Shown here piece by piece: positions 1 to 5,818 of a DNA stretch of 5,859 nucleotides. A program made the position numbers and the translations under genes. The stretch's first letter is position 1. Each line of letters begins with the position of its first letter. The notes beneath the pieces were generated by a model. It saw nothing but the letters and a program-made list of their open reading frames with translations, searched no databases and was not told the origin of the DNA. This stretch comes from Bacteroidales bacterium (GTDB lineage: Bacteria; Bacteroidota; Bacteroidia; Bacteroidales; 4484-276). The stretch spans positions 1 to 5,859 of the forward strand of contig JAGYLT010000157.1 of assembly GCA_018400545.1 (NCBI GenBank), given 5' to 3'.

Positions 1-24
1 TAAAAATCATTAAATCGAACTGCC

Positions 25-795
25 ATGAAAATATTGATAATTGAAGATGAACAGGCCGTAGCCAAGAGGCTCATAAATTTGCTGGGTGAAGTTGCCCCGG
101 ATTTTGAAATTGTGGAGGAGATCGACTCGGTAGAGGATGCGGTAATCTGGTTCAGTAAAAACGAAAAGCCCGACCTCATTTTCATGGACATTCATCTTGC
201 CGATGGCATCAGCTTCGAAATTTTTGAAAATACTAAGGTGGATGCTCCGGTGATTTTCACCACGGCATACGACAATTATGCCATCCAGGCTTTTAAAGTA
301 AACAGTGTGGATTACCTACTGAAACCGGTGAACCGGGATGAACTGAAAAAAGCCATCGAAAAGTTCAGGAGTTTTCAAACCGAACAAACCGGGGATGCTT
401 CAAAAGTAGATTACACCAGGTTGGCCGAAATCATTACAGGCAAAAAGAAACCTCTGCAAACGCGGATGCTGGTGCGCTTCGGACAGAAACTTAAATCCAT
501 CGAAATTAAAGATGTGGCCTGTTTTTATACCGAAAATAAAACGGTTTATCTCCATACTTTTCATGATGATCGCTACCCGGTGGATGATAGACTGGATAGT
601 CTGGAGGAAGTGCTTGATCAGAATAGTTTTTTTAGGGTGAACCGCGGGGCGATCGTAAATTTTGAAGCCATTGATGAAATGGAATCCTATTCAAAATCCA
701 GGGTGCATATGACCCTGAAAAAACCGTTGGATCTGGATTTTGTTTCCAGCACCGAGCGCTCAGGTGCTTTCAAAATTTGGCTGAGCGGGAAGTAA
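25..795 (+). CDS. LytTR-family response regulator (receiver + LytTR DNA-binding domain)
   Basis: This is a two-component response regulator that is phosphorylated by a sensor kinase and binds DNA as a transcription factor. Residues 1-118 form a receiver domain: acidic pocket E7-D8, phosphoacceptor D55 in the motif FMDIHLADG, switch residue T80 in FTTAYD, and conserved K100-P101 in DYLLKPV. A linker (about 119-143) leads to a LytTR domain (about 146-254) with the family signature FFRVNRGAIVN at 202-212. At 256 aa the length is normal for AlgR/LytR/YehT-type regulators. The ATG at 25 is the natural start because the first beta strand (KILIIED) follows it directly; no Shine-Dalgarno is visible. 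Genes of this type commonly follow a LytS-like histidine kinase. The TAA at bases 1-3 could be the stop of such a partner, but that gene lies outside the window. Its targets cannot be inferred. Confidence 0.96.
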   Translation: MKILIIEDEQAVAKRLINLLGEVAPDFEIVEEIDSVEDAVIWFSKNEKPDLIFMDIHLADGISFEIFENTKVDAPVIFTTAYDNYAIQAFKVNSVDYLLKPVNRDELKKAIEKFRSFQTEQTGDASKVDYTRLAEIITGKKKPLQTRMLVRFGQKLKSIEIKDVACFYTENKTVYLHTFHDDRYPVDDRLDSLEEVLDQNSFFRVNRGAIVNFEAIDEMESYSKSRVHMTLKKPLDLDFVSSTERSGAFKIWLSGK

Positions 796-807
796 TCAGA
801 TGGACGA

Positions 808-1488
808 TTAATTAAAAAGCTCGACCTGCCAGTCGCCGGGCTCGTAAATCGTAAATTCGAAAATGCAGTAAACCATCCGGGTTTGCAACTTGTTTGGGGT
901 GGAATATTTTACCAGCATGGTTACCGGGAAGGTCATGTCTTTAAATCCTTTTGAATGGCCAAGTTCAAATTCGTATCCGCTGTCGGCGGTGATCAACAGA
1001 TCGGTTATACCGGCATTCCTGGCCCCGTTCTGAAAAAAATCGATCAGCACCCGGTTTTGAACATCGCTCATTTTCCTGAAATTATACCGGTCAACACTTA
1101 CCGTTTGCTTCACTTTCGGGCTTTTTGGCCTGGGTCCGATGTACACATCACTTTTCCATAGTCCGGTCAACGTGGTGTCCTTATCATTTTCGGTGTAGAA
1201 ATATTCGCCCTCTCCATCTTTCATGCCCTCAATAAATTCGCCATCATACACCTCGCCGGTGGACCAGGTGTAGGTTCCTTTTCCATCCGGCCATCCATGT
1301 CTGAAACGGCCCTCGTATTTGTCTCTGCCAATGGCAGTCCCTTTGCCATGGGCGAGGCCTTTTTTGCAGCGGCCATCATAAATGCTGTCGATTTCAGGCA
1401 TCAACACTTTACAGTCGTCCTGCGCAAATGAGAATAAAGGAAATAAGAGGTACAGGAAAATAAATATGACGGGCGTGCTGAATTTCAT
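808..1488 (-). CDS. Exported MORN-repeat protein
   Basis: The 226-aa protein begins with a Sec signal peptide: K2, a hydrophobic core at about 6-21, and a likely cleavage after A22 (SFA|QDD). There is no lipobox cysteine, so the product is probably periplasmic or secreted. Mature residues 37-98 hold three MORN-type repeats (YDGRCKKGLAHGKG, YEGRFRHGWPDGKG, YDGEFIEGMKDGEG), and a degenerate fourth begins near 107. MORN repeats form an elongated beta-hairpin scaffold. C26 and C41 could form a disulfide. The C-terminal part (about 130-226) has no motif I recognise. The ATG at 1488 is chosen because it places the signal peptide at the N-terminus; a GTG at 1527 would bury the signal behind 13 extra residues. 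The gene converges on the response regulator with a 12-bp gap. Cellular role unknown. Confidence 0.9.
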   Translation of the reverse strand: MKFSTPVIFIFLYLLFPLFSFAQDDCKVLMPEIDSIYDGRCKKGLAHGKGTAIGRDKYEGRFRHGWPDGKGTYTWSTGEVYDGEFIEGMKDGEGEYFYTENDKDTTLTGLWKSDVYIGPRPKSPKVKQTVSVDRYNFRKMSDVQNRVLIDFFQNGARNAGITDLLITADSGYEFELGHSKGFKDMTFPVTMLVKYSTPNKLQTRMVYCIFEFTIYEPGDWQVELFN

Positions 1489-1570
1489 ATGCTGGTTTTT
1501 GTTGAATGTTGAAAATCCCGGACTCACAATGGTTTCCGGAAAAAATTTATCTAACTGCTTTCAAAAACCT

Positions 1571-1603
1571 CAAATTTACGAAAACATTAAGGGTGGATGC
1601 AAA
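1571..1603 (-). promoter_or_regulatory. Bacteroidota-type promoter of the MORN-repeat gene
   Basis: Read on the minus strand, TTTG (1603-1600) is followed after 21 nt by TAAATTTG (1578-1571). This is an exact match to the -33 TTTG / -7 TAnnTTTG consensus of Bacteroidota with an accepted spacer. Transcription should begin near 1565, leaving a leader of roughly 75 nt before the ATG at 1488. The gap between the stress-protein stop (1653) and this box shows no strong intrinsic terminator, so some read-through from the tyrS operon is possible. Confidence 0.7.
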
Positions 1604-1652
1604 TTTCTTTGACCGGTTTTTGGTTTTCGGTAGCTTTTGATAAGGGAACGGA

Positions 1653-2459
1653 CTATATCCTGTCGCTGGTGCTGATTACCGGAATGTTGATCTTATTGGT
1701 GATAATTTGTTCCTTGTCGCCATCGGCAAAATAAAAATGTTCTTTCGCCGGCACCGACATCAGTGCGATCAGATCGGCCCTGACTCTCGAGGCAAATTCG
1801 AGGGTTTGCCTGCTGTAGCCCAGTGCAAATTTCGATTGCAGTTCGTTGACACGCGTATATTTTACTTCGGCTTTTTCAAATTCAGTTTGGGCCAGATTGA
1901 TGTTTGCAATTAAGCGATCTGTCCATTTGATTTCAGGCTTTTCCACAGAATACAGCATTATCTCCGATTCGAACCAGCCCGCAAATTTGATCACAGCTTC
2001 AACAATCAGGTGGAAGGAATTGTGTGAGGCAACCGGCAGCAATATTTTTTCAAATCCTTTTTCAGGGAATTGGTAGTCTTTGAGAACCGTGATCACGGGG
2101 ATGGAAATGAGTTTGAGCAGTCTCAAAATATCGGCGCCAAACATAAGCTCGCGCATGCCTTTAAATCCATGCGAGCCGATAACCACAAATTCATAATTCC
2201 CGGACGAGGCCTCCTGTTTTACTTCGGCGAAAATACTGCCGGTCCTGATAATGCAATTACATTCATGGTTGTGATTATTTTTAACTGAATCAGCCAGTTC
2301 ATCCAGTTTTTGCTCCACATCCGGAGCGGATTTAATGTGTTTCACATGCAAAAGCGTAATAGTAAAACCCGTTATTACGGCCAGGCCTGTGGCGGTTTGG
2401 ATAACGATTGGCGTAATCTCGCTAAAATCGACGGGAACCAGAATGCTTTTCAACGGCAT
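1653..2459 (-). CDS. Tandem-domain universal stress protein (UspA family)
   Basis: The 268-aa protein is two fused Usp folds, a common arrangement in Bacteroidota. Domain 1 (about 1-127) starts with ILVPVDFSE, whose D11 sits where the adenine-binding aspartate lies in ATP-binding Usp proteins. It carries GSHG at 95-98, then nine residues, then G108-A109. This is the G-2x-G-9x-G(S/T) nucleotide motif with alanine in place of the final Ser/Thr. Domain 2 (about 136-268) keeps the opening strand ILLPVASHNS but has no G-2x-G motif; the equivalent stretch reads LMSVPAKEHFYFADG. Nucleotide binding, if any, is therefore expected in domain 1 only. It is cytoplasmic, with no signal peptide. It starts 9 bp after the tyrS stop and very probably shares the tyrS transcript; no separate promoter box was seen. 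The exact stress role cannot be read from the sequence. Confidence 0.93.
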   Translation of the reverse strand: MPLKSILVPVDFSEITPIVIQTATGLAVITGFTITLLHVKHIKSAPDVEQKLDELADSVKNNHNHECNCIIRTGSIFAEVKQEASSGNYEFVVIGSHGFKGMRELMFGADILRLLKLISIPVITVLKDYQFPEKGFEKILLPVASHNSFHLIVEAVIKFAGWFESEIMLYSVEKPEIKWTDRLIANINLAQTEFEKAEVKYTRVNELQSKFALGYSRQTLEFASRVRADLIALMSVPAKEHFYFADGDKEQIITNKINIPVISTSDRI

Positions 2460-2468
2460 CAGAATTAA

Positions 2469-3761
2469 TTATTCAATAATCACCATGTGATATTTTTTCT
2501 TTCCCCGCTGGGCAAGAATATATTTACCAAAAAGCAGGGCATCATCTTTTACAACGTAGCTGCCATTTACCTTTTCTTTATTGATGGAGATGGCGTTATT
2601 TTTCACAAATTCGCGGGCTTCGCGTTTGGAACTGGCAATGCCGTTTTCTTCCACAAAATCCACAATCGGTATGCCTTCTTTGAATCTGTCTTTCTGCATT
2701 TTCGATTGCGGCAGGGTTTGGGCTATTCCGCCCAGCATGCGGTCGCCCAGCGAAACAAGGTCATCTGCTGTGGCTTTACCAAAGAGAATTTCGGAAGCTT
2801 TCAGGGCATCCTGGTAATCTTTTTCCGAATGGATCATGATGGTGATTTCGCGGGCTAGCACTTTTTGTAGTTCGCGCAAATGCGGTTCCTGTTTGTGCCG
2901 TGCAATCAACGCTTCTGTTTCATCCTTACCAAGTAATGTGAAAATTTTAATGTATCGCTCGGCATCCACATCCGAAGTATTGATCCAGAACTGGTAAAAT
3001 GAATAGGGTGAGGTTTTCTCGGGATCGAGCCATACGTTTCCGGTTTCCGTCTTTCCGAATTTTGTGCCGTCGGCTTTGGTGATGAGTGGGCATGTGAGGG
3101 CAAAAGCTTCCTTGTCGTGGCCCAGTTTTCGACGGATAAGCTCCGTGCCGGTTACGATGTTTCCCCACTGGTCTGAGCCGCCCATCTGCAGTTTGCAGCC
3201 ATAATCCTGATACAGGGTCAGAAAATCGGTTCCCTGCACCAACTGGTATGAAAATTCGGTAAACGACATGCCTTCGCTGGATTCCGCGCTGAGGCGCGAT
3301 TTTACCGAGTCTTTCGACATCATGTAGTTTACGGTGATATGCTTGCCAATTTCGCGGATGAATTGCAAAAAGCTGTATTCCTTCATCCAGTCGTAATTAT
3401 TCACAAGTAAAGCGCCGTTATCAGTTTCTTCCCCGAAATCGAGAAATTTTTCCAACTGGGCTTTGATCGAATTCTGGTTGTGGCGCAGGGTTGCTTCGTC
3501 CAGCAGGTTGCGCTCTTTGGATTTTCCTGAGGGGTCACCAATCATGCCTGTTGCCCCGCCGATCAAAACAATGGGCTTGTGGCCGTGTACCTGAAAATGC
3601 TTGAGCATCATCACCGAAACCAGGTGGCCAATGTGCAGCGAATCCGCAGTCGGGTCGATGCCCACATATGCCGATGTCATTTCTTTATCCAACTGTTCAT
3701 CAAGGCCGGGGGTCATATCATGCACCATTCCGCGCCATTTCATTTCTTCAATAAATTTCAT
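2469..3761 (-). CDS. tyrS: Tyrosyl-tRNA synthetase
   Basis: This enzyme activates tyrosine with ATP and charges tRNA-Tyr in the cytoplasm. The 430-aa protein has the full class Ic layout. It has Y32 and D36 in the tyrosine pocket, the HIGH motif at 43-46, and the pocket residues Y172, Q176 and D179 in [18 protein letters not shown] follows at 194-201, then KFGKT at 234-238, the usual bacterial TyrS form of KMSKS. The C-terminal segment from about 363 is an S4-like RNA-binding domain ([11 protein letters not shown]). Length is normal for the family. The ATG at 3761 is preferred because homologues begin with the [16 protein letters not shown] segment. A TTG at 3782 would extend the frame by 7 residues but lies inside the predicted -7 box. 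It is the first gene of a probable operon with the downstream universal stress protein. No T-box or other leader regulator is visible, and the predicted leader is only about 12 nt. Confidence 0.98.
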   Translation of the reverse strand: MKFIEEMKWRGMVHDMTPGLDEQLDKEMTSAYVGIDPTADSLHIGHLVSVMMLKHFQVHGHKPIVLIGGATGMIGDPSGKSKERNLLDEATLRHNQNSIKAQLEKFLDFGEETDNGALLVNNYDWMKEYSFLQFIREIGKHITVNYMMSKDSVKSRLSAESSEGMSFTEFSYQLVQGTDFLTLYQDYGCKLQMGGSDQWGNIVTGTELIRRKLGHDKEAFALTCPLITKADGTKFGKTETGNVWLDPEKTSPYSFYQFWINTSDVDAERYIKIFTLLGKDETEALIARHKQEPHLRELQKVLAREITIMIHSEKDYQDALKASEILFGKATADDLVSLGDRMLGGIAQTLPQSKMQKDRFKEGIPIVDFVEENGIASSKREAREFVKNNAISINKEKVNGSYVVKDDALLFGKYILAQRGKKKYHMVIIE

Positions 3762-3779
3762 ATCCTGAAAAAATTTTTG

Positions 3780-3787
3780 CAAATATA
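3780..3787 (-). promoter_or_regulatory. -7 box of the tyrS-usp operon promoter
   Basis: On the minus strand this reads TATATTTG, an exact TAnnTTTG match, 18 nt upstream of the tyrS ATG. No TTG or TTTG was found 17-23 nt further upstream; the 9-bp tandem array begins there instead. Half of the promoter is therefore weak or unusual. Expected transcription start is near 3774. Confidence 0.55.
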
Positions 3788-3809
3788 GAATTATAGGAGA
3801 GAATTGTGT

Positions 3810-3935
3810 GACTTAAGCGACCGAAGCGGACGAAGCGACTTAAGAGACTTGAGAGAACGAAGAGACAGAGGCGACTTGGGTGAAGGGGGAGACTAAAGAG
3901 ACTTGAGAGAAATAGGAGACTTAAGCGATGTAGGG
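3810..3935. repeat. Tandem array of about fourteen 9-bp units, consensus GACTTRAGR
   Basis: When cut every 9 bases from 3810, this stretch gives 14 related units: GACTTAAGC, GACCGAAGC, GGACGAAGC, GACTTAAGA, GACTTGAGA, GAACGAAGA, GACAGAGGC, GACTTGGGT, GAAGGGGGA, GACTAAAGA, GACTTGAGA, GAAATAGGA, GACTTAAGC, GATGTAGGG. The best-conserved units begin at 3810, 3837, 3846, 3873, 3891, 3900 and 3918, all separated by exact multiples of 9 without an indel. More decayed units may continue to 3801 and to 3953. Most of the variation is purine-for-purine, and the plus strand is strongly purine-rich. It sits directly upstream of the tyrS -7 box, where a -33 element would be expected. Because 9 is a multiple of 3, frames stay open through it, but nothing suggests translation. 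Confidence 0.85.
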
Positions 3936-3994
3936 AAAGAAGAATGAATGAGCTGGGAGGGTTGTTTAAATATTTGAATTGGAAAAATAAGAGG

Positions 3995-4041
3995 TTGCAC
4001 AGATTACCCCGCAGGGATTCCTGTGGCACAAATCCGCGCAA
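3995..4041. repeat. 47-bp imperfect palindrome able to fold into a two-stem hairpin
   Basis: The outer arms TTGCACAGATT (3995-4005) and AATCCGCGCAA (4031-4041) pair at 9 of 11 positions as DNA. The inner arms CCGCAGG (4009-4015) and CCTGTGG (4020-4026) pair at 6 of 7 around a GATT loop, with 3 and 4 unpaired bases between the stems. The mismatches are all A/C or G/T types. In minus-strand RNA the two outer A/C mismatches become U-G wobbles, so the outer stem is fully paired. In plus-strand RNA the inner G/T becomes a wobble. It may be a dispersed palindromic repeat or a structured RNA; the sequence alone does not decide. Confidence 0.6.
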
Positions 4042-4122
4042 GCGAAACGCTGGAAATAAAAACATCGCTAATCCCGAAAATGTGGCAGCTTTGTTTCTGC
4101 TGTGGTTTTACAAACTTTCACA

Positions 4123-4157
4123 GGATTAAACATTTGCTCCTTTCTGTTGATTAATCC
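4123..4157. repeat. 7-bp inverted repeat GGATTAA / TTAATCC flanking the SDR -33 box
   Basis: GGATTAA (4123-4129) and TTAATCC (4151-4157) are perfect inverted copies separated by 21 bp, with centres 28 bp apart. The right arm lies between the proposed -33 TTG and the -7 box of the SDR gene, where a bound repressor could block polymerase. The arms lie upstream of the predicted transcription start, so any function would be at the DNA level. A further GGATTAA at 4203-4209 lies within the coding sequence and may be chance. Confidence 0.35.
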
Positions 4158-4174
4158 GTAAACAATTACATTTG
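4147..4174 (+). promoter_or_regulatory. Promoter of the SDR epimerase/reductase gene
   Basis: TTG (4147-4149), a 17-nt spacer and TACATTTG (4167-4174) match the Bacteroidota -33/-7 pattern, with the spacer at the short end of the accepted range. Only CCGG separates the -7 box from the ATG at 4179, so transcription is predicted to start at or next to the start codon. A near-match, AACATTTG (4129-4136), shares the 8-mer ACATTTGC 38 bp upstream and could be an alternative -7 box giving a leader of about 40 nt, though it lacks the TA pair and a -33 partner. Confidence 0.6.
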
Positions 4175-4178
4175 CCGG

Positions 4179-5228
4179 ATGATACTTGTAACAGGCGGAA
4201 CGGGATTAACAGGATCGCATCTGCTGCTTGAACTTGTCCGTGAAGGCCGAAAGGTGAGGGCGCTGAAACGCAGCGATGCCAGCCTCGAAAAAGTGAAAAA
4301 GACTTTCTCATGGTACGATGCTGACGTTGAAAACCTGATGAAAAAGATCGAATGGGTGGACGGCGATGTGATGGACATCTTCTCGCTGGAGGCTGCCCTG
4401 GAAGGCGTAGAGCAGGTTTACCACTGCGCCGGAAAGGTTTCATTCGACAAGCGCGACAGTCATTCACTGCTGCGTGTAAATCAGAACGGAACAGCCAACC
4501 TGGTAAATGCTTCCATAGATGCCGGCGTTAAAAAACTCTGCCATGTAAGCTCTGTCTCAGCATTGGGCAAAACCCAGCAGGGCGAAACCATCACCGAAAA
4601 TCATTTCTGGAAAACCTCACGGCAGAATTCCATTTACGCAATCAGCAAATATGCCGGTGAGCGCGAAGTGTGGCGCGGCCAGGAAGAAGGGCTGGATGCT
4701 GTGGTGATCAACCCTTCCATCATCATTGGTCCCGGCGACTGGCGGAGTGGAAGCACCCGTTTGTTTTCCACCATCTGGAACGGGGTACCCGCCTACACAA
4801 ACGGCATTGGCGGATATGTGGATGTGCGGGATGTGGCAAAAGTGATGGTCCAGTTGATGGATTCAGAAATTAAGGGACAACGCTATATCGTGTCCTCCGA
4901 AAACTGGTCGTTCGAAAAAATCATCAAATCCATTGCGGCTTCGCTGCATAAAAAGCCACCACGCTTAAAGCTGTATCCCTGGATGGGAGAGGTAGGCTGG
5001 ATTGGCGAGCACGTGTTGCGCATTTTTGGGCGTACCCCTACACTCACCAAAGAAATCGCCAGGTCGGCGTTCCATCAGTTCTACTACGACAACACGAAAA
5101 TTATCCGTGAACTGGATTACGAATTTATTCCTGTTGAAGAAGCCATCAGGCATACTTCTGAAATTTTTTTGAGGGATCACGGAATCGCAGAAAAAAGTGT
5201 TAAAAATACCGTTGCTACCCATCGCTGA
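4179..5228 (+). CDS. Extended SDR NAD(P)-dependent epimerase/dehydratase/reductase
   Basis: The 349-aa protein is an extended short-chain dehydrogenase/reductase. It opens with ILVTGGTGLTG, the TGxxGxxG dinucleotide loop (G6, G9, G12). It continues with GDVMD (62-66), YHCAG (81-85), HVSSVSALG with the catalytic Ser near 124-125, Y153-AIS-K157 as the catalytic YxxxK, and NPSIIIGPGD (178-187). All catalytic residues are present. K30-R31 at the end of the second beta strand hint at NADP(H) preference (inference). The overall look resembles the dihydroflavonol-reductase / 3-beta-hydroxysteroid-dehydrogenase-like branch more than the UDP-sugar epimerases, but the substrate cannot be assigned. The ATG at 4179 must be the start, since the Rossmann loop begins at residue 5. 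No Shine-Dalgarno is possible on the shortest predicted transcript. A flavodoxin follows 65 bp downstream. Confidence 0.93.
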   Translation: MILVTGGTGLTGSHLLLELVREGRKVRALKRSDASLEKVKKTFSWYDADVENLMKKIEWVDGDVMDIFSLEAALEGVEQVYHCAGKVSFDKRDSHSLLRVNQNGTANLVNASIDAGVKKLCHVSSVSALGKTQQGETITENHFWKTSRQNSIYAISKYAGEREVWRGQEEGLDAVVINPSIIIGPGDWRSGSTRLFSTIWNGVPAYTNGIGGYVDVRDVAKVMVQLMDSEIKGQRYIVSSENWSFEKIIKSIAASLHKKPPRLKLYPWMGEVGWIGEHVLRIFGRTPTLTKEIARSAFHQFYYDNTKIIRELDYEFIPVEEAIRHTSEIFLRDHGIAEKSVKNTVATHR

Positions 5229-5241
5229 GCATGAATATTTA

Positions 5242-5249
5242 TAATTTTG
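5242..5249 (+). promoter_or_regulatory. -7 box upstream of the flavodoxin gene
   Basis: TAATTTTG is an exact TAnnTTTG match, 44 nt upstream of the flavodoxin ATG. The nearest upstream TTG (5212-5214) is 27 nt away, longer than the usual 17-23, so the -33 element is weak. Transcription would start near 5255 with a leader of about 40 nt. The flavodoxin could thus be expressed apart from the SDR gene, although read-through is also likely because no terminator is seen in the 65-bp gap. Confidence 0.5.
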
Positions 5250-5293
5250 CCAGCTATTAAATTGTTCTGGAAACCATTTTAAAGCTTGAGAAC

Positions 5294-5818
5294 ATGAAGA
5301 AAACCGCACTTTTTTACTGGCCGGTAAAGGGCAATGTTGATATCTGTGCCCGAAAAATCAAAGATCAGTTTCAGGAAGATAGTATTGACATGGATACGAT
5401 TAAGAAAGTTGGGAACTACAACCTGGCTGATTACGATTTGATTATTGTTGGCGGATCAACCGTGGGTGCCGATCACTGGGAAAAGGCCAGTAAGAACAAC
5501 CTGTGGTTTGATTTCTTTGAAAGATTTGAATCAAAGATCATGAAAGACAAGCCAGTTGCCATTTTTGGGCTGGGCGATCAGATTTTATATCCCGATCATT
5601 TTGTGGATGGCATGAAGATCATCAAGGATGAGGTGGAAGAATGCGGCGCCAGGCTTGTTGGCCGGTGGCCCACTGAGGGATATGATTTCACTGGTTCCGA
5701 TTCCGTAGAAAATAATAAATTTCTGGGACTTGCGTTAGACCATGACCATCAGGAAGAATTAACTGACGCCCGCATTAAAAAATGGGTGAGCCAGTTAAAA
5801 ACTGAGGCGAATTTGTAA
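5294..5818 (+). CDS. Long-chain flavodoxin with divergent FMN-phosphate loop
   Basis: This is a small soluble electron carrier that binds FMN and typically replaces ferredoxin under iron limitation. The 174-aa length and several blocks fit long-chain flavodoxins. These are DYDLIIVGGST (46-56), FGLGDQILYPDHF (91-103, with Y99 in the position of the FMN-stacking tyrosine), GRWPTEGYDF (123-132), the long-chain insertion, and LGLALDHDHQEELTDARIKKWV (from 144), all close to E. coli FldA as I recall it. Two FMN contacts are unusual. The phosphate loop, normally T/S-x-T-G-N-T, reads WPVKGNV (9-15), and the usual 50s-loop tryptophan after GxPT is V57. FMN binding may be weaker or use different contacts. 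The start at 5294 places the first beta strand (KTALFYW) at the N-terminus. It follows the SDR gene on the same strand; partner oxidoreductases are not in the window. Confidence 0.92.
   Translation: MKKTALFYWPVKGNVDICARKIKDQFQEDSIDMDTIKKVGNYNLADYDLIIVGGSTVGADHWEKASKNNLWFDFFERFESKIMKDKPVAIFGLGDQILYPDHFVDGMKIIKDEVEECGARLVGRWPTEGYDFTGSDSVENNKFLGLALDHDHQEELTDARIKKWVSQLKTEANL

Larger units (their letters stand above)
3936..4178. other. Rest of the divergent intergenic region: AT-rich segment, hairpins, SDR promoter
   Basis: After the 9-bp array comes an AT-rich stretch (about 3961-3990). It is followed by a GC-richer block with a 47-bp hairpin (3995-4041), a 4-bp stem with an AAA loop (AGCG at 4041-4044, CGCT at 4048-4051), and a weak CAGC/GCTG pair (4086-4089 and 4099-4102). 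The promoter area of the SDR gene follows. The word TGTGG recurs at 4022-4026, 4081-4085 and 4101-4105. Short open frames cross the region on both strands but have no family resemblance I recognise, and I do not call a gene here. A small RNA or a dispersed intergenic repeat are both possible. Confidence 0.5.

Noticed and set aside
814..835. Possible intrinsic terminator for the MORN gene: CGAC/GTCG stem followed by a T run on the minus strand
   Set aside because: The stem is only 4 bp, lies inside the coding sequence, and is separated from the five-T run by AGC. Too weak to call.
1489..1527. GTG start at 1527 extending the MORN protein by 13 residues
   Set aside because: It would place a polar segment before the Sec signal peptide; the ATG at 1488 gives a typical signal sequence.
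2487..2858. Plus-strand open frame of 123 codons opposite tyrS
   Set aside because: It is antisense to the well-supported tyrS coding sequence, and its Phe/His-rich product has no recognisable domain.
3762..3782. TTG start at 3782 extending TyrS by 7 residues
   Set aside because: The TTG is part of the TATATTTG -7 box, and TyrS homologues start at the position of the ATG at 3761.
3748..4065. Minus-strand open frame of 105 codons through the 9-bp array
   Set aside because: It overlaps the tyrS start and promoter. Its openness comes from the period-9 repeat, and the Leu/Ser/Phe-rich product looks like a translation of low-complexity DNA.
3944..4129. Plus-strand open frame of 61 codons in the divergent intergenic region
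   Set aside because: It runs through the palindromic hairpin and has no recognisable domain, ribosome-binding site or promoter box. The Arg/Lys/Asn-rich product looks like translated repeat DNA.
4126..4467. Minus-strand open frame opposite the SDR gene start
   Set aside because: It is antisense to a gene with clear catalytic motifs; its Arg/Pro/Ser-rich composition is typical of a shadow frame.
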